From assembly GCA_021787565.1 (NCBI GenBank), contig JAJYLT010000003.1, forward strand, positions 1 through 64,000: DNA of 64,000 bases, read 5' to 3'. The DNA comes from Acidobacteriota bacterium. GTDB taxonomy: Bacteria; Acidobacteriota; UBA4820; DSQY01. Positions 58,385-64,000 of this stretch are shown piece after piece (the first letter of the stretch is position 1; every line of letters begins with the position of its first letter). Under the pieces are notes generated by a model. That model was not told where the DNA came from. It made no database searches and worked only from the letters and a program-made list of their open reading frames with translations. A program made the translations under genes and the position numbers.

Positions 58385-59569
58385 TCAGGCGCGTTCGAGC
58401 AGGAGCGCCAGGCCCTGGCCTCCGCCGATGCAGGCCGACGCGACGCCGAATCGCACCCCGCGCCGGCGCATTTCGTACAGCAGGGTGATCACGAGCCGCG
58501 TCCCCGTGGCGGCGAGCGGGTGTCCGAGGGCGATGGCCCCCCCGTTGACGTTCACCTTTTCGCGGTCCAGCTCCAGGGCCTTCTCGCAGGCGAGGTACTG
58601 CGCCGCGAAGGCCTCGTTGATCTCGAAGAGATCCACCTGATCCTTCGTCAGCCCCTCGGCCTTGAGGAGCTTCTGGATGGCGGGAACGGGACCGAATCCC
58701 ATGATGGAGGGCTCCACCGCCGAATAGGACCAGCCCCTCAGGAAGCCCAGCACGGGCCACCCGTGGCGGGCCGCCGTCTCCTCCTTGGTAACGACGGTGG
58801 CCGCGGCGCCATCCACGATCCCGGAGGCGTTGCCCCCCGTCACGCTCCCCTCCTTTCGGAAGGCAGGCCGGAGCTTTGAGAGGGCCTCGAAGGTGCTCTC
58901 CGGCTTTCTATGAGTGTCCTCGTCGAAGAGGACCTCTCCCTTCCGCTTGTCTTTGAGCGGGACGGGCGCCACCTCGTCGGCCAGCCTGCCCGCCCGACGC
59001 GCCTCCTCGGCGGTCCGCTGGGAGCGGATCGCGAGGCGGTCCTGCTCTTCTCTGGATATGGACCAGCGCTCGGCCAGGTTCTCCGCCGTGACGGCCATGG
59101 GGAGTTTGCAGTAGCTGTCGTACAGGGATTCCATGAGGGTGTCCACGAAGGGCGCGTGTCCCAGGCGAAGCCCCTGCCTAGCGCCGCGCACCGCGAAGGG
59201 GGCCTGGCTCATGCTCTCGGTGCCCCCCGCGAGTACCACGGAGGCCTCGTCGAGCAGCAGCATGTGGGCCCCGCTCACGATGGCCTGGAAGCCCGAACCG
59301 CAGAGGCGGTTCACGGTCAGAGCGGGAACCTCCACGGGGATCCCGGTCCTCAGCCCGATGTGGCGCGCCAGGTAGATGGCATCCTCGCAGGTCTGCAGGA
59401 CGTTTCCGAAGACGACGTGATCCACCTGGCCTGGCTCCACCCCCGTCTGGTCGAGGACGGCCCTAGAGGCGTGCACACCGAGGTCCACGGCCGAGAGATG
59501 AGCCAGCTCCCCGTTGTATTCCGCCATGGGAGTCCGCCTGCCTCCCACCAAGACGAGTCCCTTTCTCAT
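58385..59569 (-). CDS. Acetyl-CoA acyltransferase (thiolase)
   Basis: 394 residues. Nucleophile Cys in [16 protein letters not shown], catalytic His in [17 protein letters not shown] and the second Cys in [14 protein letters not shown] are present. It is a classical thiolase II-like length, suited to acetoacetyl-CoA formation or beta-oxidation. The ATG overlaps the stop of the cNMP-FHA gene (ATGA), so the regulator-like protein is translationally coupled to it. Confidence 0.94.
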   Translation of the reverse strand: MRKGLVLVGGRRTPMAEYNGELAHLSAVDLGVHASRAVLDQTGVEPGQVDHVVFGNVLQTCEDAIYLARHIGLRTGIPVEVPALTVNRLCGSGFQAIVSGAHMLLLDEASVVLAGGTESMSQAPFAVRGARQGLRLGHAPFVDTLMESLYDSYCKLPMAVTAENLAERWSISREEQDRLAIRSQRTAEEARRAGRLADEVAPVPLKDKRKGEVLFDEDTHRKPESTFEALSKLRPAFRKEGSVTGGNASGIVDGAAATVVTKEETAARHGWPVLGFLRGWSYSAVEPSIMGFGPVPAIQKLLKAEGLTKDQVDLFEINEAFAAQYLACEKALELDREKVNVNGGAIALGHPLAATGTRLVITLLYEMRRRGVRFGVASACIGGGQGLALLLERA

Positions 59570-60366
59570 GCGTCACCCCCCTTTTTCTGGCTCGGCTCCA
59601 CGAATTTCACTCGTAGCGTCCCGAAGCCCACGTGGCTGCCGGACTTGATGGGCGTGAGGATGCCGGTGGGGATCCTCTTGCCGTTCACGAAGGTCCCATT
59701 GAGCGTCCCCACCTCTTCCACGATGTAGAACTGCCCGTTGCTGTGAATCAGCTTGGCGTGCCGCCGGGAGACGCTTCGCTTCACGTCCTCGTCCGTGAGG
59801 TCCACGTCGGGAACCACCCCCGTCACGGGGTCGCGCCTCCCGATCAGCGAGATGTCCCTGTGGATGGGGAAGACCTTGAGCGATCCCTCCATCAGGAACT
59901 GCGCGATCACGGGGGGTCTCTCCTGGTCGGCGGCCGCCCGCTCGTGGGAGGCCGGGGCCACCTCGTCGCCCGCCGGGGGCATGGCCTTCCCCTCCTCCAG
60001 CAGGTGCTTCTGGAACTGGTCCGTCGTCTCCCTGAGCCGGGCCGAGAGCTTCCTCAGCATGCGGACCGCGATTTCGATGTTGCTCTTGATCATCTGATCG
60101 AAGGTGGCGCCGTTGATGACGATGACCTCGGCGTCTTCCACCACCTCCGCTGTGGCGGTCCTGGGGATCCCTTCGAGGAGGCTCATCTCGCCGAAGAAGT
60201 CGCCCTTCTCCATGACCCTCAGAAACCGCTTCTCGCCGCCCACGAGCTTGTAGATCTCGACGCGGCCGGACTGGACGATGAACATCTCCGCCCCCGGCTC
60301 CTCCTCGTAGAAGATGATCTCTCCCTTTCGGTAAGGGACCATGAAATCCTTGAGAGGATGGGCCAT
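59566..60366 (-). CDS. Cyclic-nucleotide-binding domain fused to FHA domain
   Basis: 266 residues from ATG at 60366 (GGGGG shortly upstream; GTG at 60372 also possible). The N-terminal cNMP domain (~10-125) has the phosphate-binding cassette FFGEMSLLEGIPRTATAEV, with the Glu and Arg that contact the cyclic nucleotide. The C-terminal FHA domain (~155-262) has GRRDP...SVSRRHAKLI...VGTLNGTFVNG, with the phosphothreonine-binding Arg and Ser. There is no DNA-binding domain, so it likely converts a second-messenger signal into protein-protein contacts. Confidence 0.9.
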   Translation of the reverse strand: MAHPLKDFMVPYRKGEIIFYEEEPGAEMFIVQSGRVEIYKLVGGEKRFLRVMEKGDFFGEMSLLEGIPRTATAEVVEDAEVIVINGATFDQMIKSNIEIAVRMLRKLSARLRETTDQFQKHLLEEGKAMPPAGDEVAPASHERAAADQERPPVIAQFLMEGSLKVFPIHRDISLIGRRDPVTGVVPDVDLTDEDVKRSVSRRHAKLIHSNGQFYIVEEVGTLNGTFVNGKRIPTGILTPIKSGSHVGFGTLRVKFVEPSQKKGGDA

Positions 60367-60428
60367 GTACACCCCCGTCTTGGACCCAATCTACCCCAAC
60401 GCCCGGCGGTGAATCAATTGCGAGGCGC

Positions 60429-63400
60429 TCACGGCCCCTTGAGCACGAGCTGGCCCGACTCCGCCTCATCGATGGCCCGCAGGAACTGGGCGAAGGCCTG
60501 GTAACGGTCGGGCCACACGATCTCGTACGGAATCTCCACGCGCCGTTCGATCACCAGCCGTCCTCCCTCCATGCGGCCCTTCAAAAGGTAGCTGCCGAAC
60601 GGGGTCTTGAGATCGCGATCCTGCACTCGGTAGTCCGTCGTGAATCCGGGCGGCAGGACGATGGTGATCTCCTGGTTGATGAAGACGGGGCCGCCCGTGG
60701 TCAACGGGAGCGTGCGATCTTTCAGACTCGCGAAGGCCTGCGCCAGATGCAGCGCCGGCAGCGGGTCGGCCACGGTGAGACGGCCACCCACCTCATCGGC
60801 GTAGGCTCTGACGAGAAGTTTGTAGTTCCAGTGCAGGGGCTTCAGGATGTCGTCCAGCCCCTCCAGGTGATATTCCTTCAGGTCGATGTCCCCGTAGCGC
60901 TTGGACAGCGCCACCTGCATGACGCGCTGCCACTGGTCCTTGGCGATCTTGTTGAGGCTGGAGCGAAGGTTTTCGGAGACCTCGGGGTCCAGGGAAGACC
61001 GATAATCCAGCTCCATGTCCCCGTTGGGCTGGAGGGTTCTCACTTCGGTCTCCTTGGCCGACTTCCACGGTGTGAAGTCTGCGGGGATGGTCTCCACCTT
61101 CCAGGGTTCGTCGGTGGTCACGGCCAGCGCCCGCGCTCCCTGGAGGTACCACGGGAGGACATCGGGAGCCCTGAAGGGGCTGGAGAGCACCATGTACCGT
61201 GGCGGCGCTCCCTTGAGATCCACCTCAAGGACGGGATAGCCGAACTGGCCAAGGCGCGGCAGGTTGTCCCCCGCCCGGTCCGGCACGGCCTCGGCTATGA
61301 GCACGCGGAAGGGAATCCCAGCCAGCCGGAGGAAGGCGCACATCACGGGCAGGCGGCTCCCCTGTCGAGTCAGCAGGGTCTGCGTCGGGTCCTGCCACGA
61401 GGCCTGATTCTCGCCGTCGATGGCCTGGAGGACGTACTTCACCATGCGGTCGAGTTTCTGCCCGGGGGTGGACGCGTCGCCCACGGCCTCCCTGTATCGC
61501 TGCTCCAGTTCCGGGGTGATCTGAAAGGCGCCGGTGATCCCGTCCTTGAGGAAGAGCCCCACGTCTTTCCAGTCGATGCCGCCCACCGCCTCCACCATGG
61601 GCAGGAAGAGCATGCGGTTGGGCGTGTCGGGCTCTCGGGGCGCCCGCGGCATGTCCCGATAGTCCCAGTCCCTGTAGAGAAGGCCCCCGGCGGTTCCCGA
61701 GGTTCCCGGCGAAGGCAGGTGCTTCTCGGCGAACTGCATGGGGATGGACTTGGGGTACTCGATGAACCACTGGGTCCTGTGGAAAGGCTTGTCGATGTCC
61801 TGGAACAGCCACACCTGGGAGGTGACGTAGGCGTTCTTCTTGACGAAAGTGGGGGGCTTCAGGGTGATGTACTCGTATTCCACCAGGTCGCCCGGTTCGA
61901 GCCCCTGAAGGCTGATGGTGCTCTTGTCGGGGATCTGCTCGGGCTCCAGGATCCTGCCGTCGGGCTTGATGGTTCGGATGGAGAGGATCACCTGCCCCTG
62001 AAGCGACTGCTCGCCCTCCCGGTCCACACCCTCCTTGTCGTTGATCCTGAGGATGCCGTGGTAGCGCTCGAGGGAGGAGCCGTCCGGTTCGACCCGCGTG
62101 AACATCTGGTCCAGGAGCATGGATGAGGGGGCCTTGTCCGGCGCGGAAGACTTGTCCTCCTTGAGGACCTGCTGCAGGGAGACGTGCTTGTCCTGAAACG
62201 GCCACGGCTGGCCGAGGGCCATGCGCGCCAGGTCCACCTGGAAGGCGTCGGGCTTGGCCTTCTTCAGCTCGTGCCACACCTTGAACCCCGCCGCGCGGTC
62301 TCCCATGAGGAAATCGCACCGCGCGAGCTGCAGGGCCACGTCCACGTCCGAGCGGTCCAGGGCCAGGAGCCCCTCCAGACGGGTTCTCGCGGCGGCGTAC
62401 CGGCCCAGACGCACGTCCACTCCGGCCAGCCTGTAGTCGAACTGGCGGTCGCGGTCCCCGAAGCGCTTGGCCTCCTCCAGCAGGAGCGCGTGGAGCTGGG
62501 GCCACTGCCGGGTGCCCGAGTAGAATTCCTCCAGCTCGGGGTCGGCGTCGCGCAGCTTCTCCAGCCGGCGGATCGCCTCCATCTGTCCCCTGGGATCCGG
62601 AAGCTGCTGGAAGTAGGAGATCCACGCCGTCTCCACGCTCTCGCATTCCGGATGGTAGGAGGAGGCCTCCTCCAGGACCTTGCGCGCATCCACTATCCAG
62701 CCGCGCCCTTCGAGTCTCTGAGCCAGGGCCACGAACCACCGGGGATCGGTGGGCGCGTCGTGCACGAGTTTCCTCAAGGCGATCAGGTCGTCGTCCGAAT
62801 CCGAGTTGGCCCCCTGAAGGACGGCCTTGAAGTAGGTCGCCATGGGGGAGTCCGGCGCAAGTCTCAGGCACCGGTCCACGAACCGCTCGGCCCTGCTCTG
62901 CGCGATCTTCTGCGGAAGGTCGTCGGCTTCGAGCAGGTAGAATCGGGCCGCCAGCAGATTCCACAGGAAGCACTTGGGGGCCTTGTCGGCGGCCGCCTCC
63001 ATGGTCAGGCGCCCGCTGGCCACGTCGCCCTGCCACCGCTGCCACAGCGAGAGGAAGGCCTGGCGGCGGGGATCGTCCTTGGAAAAGGCCGCCGGGAAAG
63101 CGCCCTGCCATTCCCCTTCGTCCTTGGATCCCGCCGTCGGACCCATGGGGGGCTGGGCTCCCTGCGGAACCACGATGGCGAGCGGGTTGCCCTCCGCGTC
63201 GAGGAGCGCCAGGTGAATCCCCTGGTCGCCGCCCGTGGCGTGGACCTTGATGAGCAGCCGGTGCGCCCCGGCGGAGAGGGCCACCCGGCGCACCACCGTC
63301 GGGTTCTCCTGAATGTTGAACACGTCCTTGGTCAGGAGGACCTTGTCGTCCAGGATGACGCGGAAGCTCTTGGAGGCATTGAAGTAGAGCAGTGCCTCCT

Positions 63401-64000
63401 GGGGCTTGTCCACGGTGAACGGCACGAGGATGTAATAGTTGGATTCCCGGTTGCGCACCGTGGCGTACAGCGGCGGGCGCACGTCCACCGTGCGGAAGGT
63501 GGTCCGCGTCCACGTCTCCGAATCGAGCTTGCCCTGCTCCGCCGGAGACGCCTTGTAGAAGTTGATCCGGCTCAGCGTCGTTTCGGGGCGGGAGTAATAG
63601 GCCGCCGAAACGAATCCGGCCCCGGCGATGGCCTTCCTGGTCGCCTCCGGATCGCCGGAGCGGGCGGCTAGCTGGAAGCCCAGCCAGCGCAGGTTGAACC
63701 GCACCAGCGGGTCCAATCCCTTCTCTTCGGCCAACTGCGGGATGGAGTCCCTCACGAGGCGGGTGGTGGCCTGGTCGAAGGTGGCGTCGTCGCTGATGAA
63801 ATCCTGGAGCAGGAAGGTCAAGGGGTTGGAGGGAGCGTTGCGGAGCCCTTCGACCGCCGTCACCAGAGACTTCTCGCGCTCTCCCTTGGCCTCTTCCAGA
63901 AGGGCCAGGGCGTAGCTGGCGGAAGCATCGCTGTGGTCACGCTCCAGGTCCTTTCTCAGGGCCGCTTCCGCCTCGGAGGGGCTCTTCCCCTCCAGCAGAG
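60429..64000 (-). CDS. DUF3857 / transglutaminase-like large protein (5' end outside the window)
   Basis: At least 1190 codons, open to the right edge, so the N-terminus is missing. Helical TPR-like repeats run through the N-terminal part (LAARFYLLEADDLPQKIAQ...). A DUF3857 domain follows (YHGILRINDKEGV, EPGDLVEYEYI), then a transglutaminase-like region (QKLDRMVKYVLQAI) whose active-site block reads RQGSRLPVMCAFLRLAG: the usual Gly-Asp-Cys-Lys is gone. A final beta-rich region ends in VEIPYEIVWPDRYQAF. Such proteins are usually exported and act in polysaccharide or envelope processes; the role is unknown. Confidence 0.75.
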   Translation of the reverse strand, partial: LLEGKSPSEAEAALRKDLERDHSDASASYALALLEEAKGEREKSLVTAVEGLRNAPSNPLTFLLQDFISDDATFDQATTRLVRDSIPQLAEEKGLDPLVRFNLRWLGFQLAARSGDPEATRKAIAGAGFVSAAYYSRPETTLSRINFYKASPAEQGKLDSETWTRTTFRTVDVRPPLYATVRNRESNYYILVPFTVDKPQEALLYFNASKSFRVILDDKVLLTKDVFNIQENPTVVRRVALSAGAHRLLIKVHATGGDQGIHLALLDAEGNPLAIVVPQGAQPPMGPTAGSKDEGEWQGAFPAAFSKDDPRRQAFLSLWQRWQGDVASGRLTMEAAADKAPKCFLWNLLAARFYLLEADDLPQKIAQSRAERFVDRCLRLAPDSPMATYFKAVLQGANSDSDDDLIALRKLVHDAPTDPRWFVALAQRLEGRGWIVDARKVLEEASSYHPECESVETAWISYFQQLPDPRGQMEAIRRLEKLRDADPELEEFYSGTRQWPQLHALLLEEAKRFGDRDRQFDYRLAGVDVRLGRYAAARTRLEGLLALDRSDVDVALQLARCDFLMGDRAAGFKVWHELKKAKPDAFQVDLARMALGQPWPFQDKHVSLQQVLKEDKSSAPDKAPSSMLLDQMFTRVEPDGSSLERYHGILRINDKEGVDREGEQSLQGQVILSIRTIKPDGRILEPEQIPDKSTISLQGLEPGDLVEYEYITLKPPTFVKKNAYVTSQVWLFQDIDKPFHRTQWFIEYPKSIPMQFAEKHLPSPGTSGTAGGLLYRDWDYRDMPRAPREPDTPNRMLFLPMVEAVGGIDWKDVGLFLKDGITGAFQITPELEQRYREAVGDASTPGQKLDRMVKYVLQAIDGENQASWQDPTQTLLTRQGSRLPVMCAFLRLAGIPFRVLIAEAVPDRAGDNLPRLGQFGYPVLEVDLKGAPPRYMVLSSPFRAPDVLPWYLQGARALAVTTDEPWKVETIPADFTPWKSAKETEVRTLQPNGDMELDYRSSLDPEVSENLRSSLNKIAKDQWQRVMQVALSKRYGDIDLKEYHLEGLDDILKPLHWNYKLLVRAYADEVGGRLTVADPLPALHLAQAFASLKDRTLPLTTGGPVFINQEITIVLPPGFTTDYRVQDRDLKTPFGSYLLKGRMEGGRLVIERRVEIPYEIVWPDRYQAFAQFLRAIDEAESGQLVLKGP

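Overview
The window is a GC-rich chromosomal segment from a diderm (Gram-negative) bacterium. The evidence is outer-membrane and cell-envelope functions (Lnt, TolB, an LptM-like lipoprotein, Mpl, an AsmA-like giant), tight overlapping operons, DapF, FabK and a Tat system. The mix (SBBP-repeat secreted protein, receiver-PilZ proteins, soluble-cyclase-like giant protein, cNMP-FHA protein, DUF3857 protein) fits Acidobacteriota or a neighbouring environmental phylum. No rRNA is present, so this placement is an inference. There is no prophage, CRISPR array, IS transposase or integrase.

Layout. 1-1836 (+): yebC-ruvC-ruvA. 1973-16700 (-): a long block read right to left as mpl, three zinc-ribbon membrane-associated proteins, a long-chain acyl-CoA ligase, recG, lnt, an AsmA-like protein, a remnant of nth, cysK and a receiver-PilZ protein. 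16969-28178 (+): a PduS-like flavin/Fe-S protein coupled to a PduT-like microcompartment shell protein, tolB, recN and a 1908-residue secreted multidomain protein. 28201-29727: a cluster of inverted repeat modules with a small GIY-YIG nuclease gene embedded in it, bounded by two hairpins. 29752-34858 (-): a soluble-adenylyl-cyclase-like protein and a second receiver-PilZ protein. 34987-42893 (-): tatC, tatA/B, larE, an MMPL exporter, a 59-codon membrane gene, pgsA, a sigma-54 activator, a YfgM-like protein and tRNA-Arg(CCT); acyP lies just upstream. 43296-49669 (+): lptM-like, dapF, a FAH-family enzyme, a PAS histidine kinase, a Nudix protein, fabK and a PflX-like radical SAM protein. 49708-64000 (-): a diguanylate cyclase, a MacAB-type export system, cheD, a metallolyase/crotonase/thiolase acyl-CoA set, a cNMP-FHA protein and a DUF3857 giant cut by the window edge.

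Functional themes are envelope building and export (lnt, mpl, pgsA, tolB, tat, MacAB-like), DNA repair (ruvCA, recG, recN, nth remnant), acyl-CoA chemistry (ligase, thiolase, hydratase, FabK) and nucleotide second messengers (GGDEF, PilZ, class III cyclase, cNMP-binding protein). The least conventional parts are the repeat/GIY-YIG cluster, the PduS-PduT pair without visible microcompartment enzymes, the tandem zinc-ribbon triad, and the nth remnant that still encodes a complete Fe-S cluster loop.
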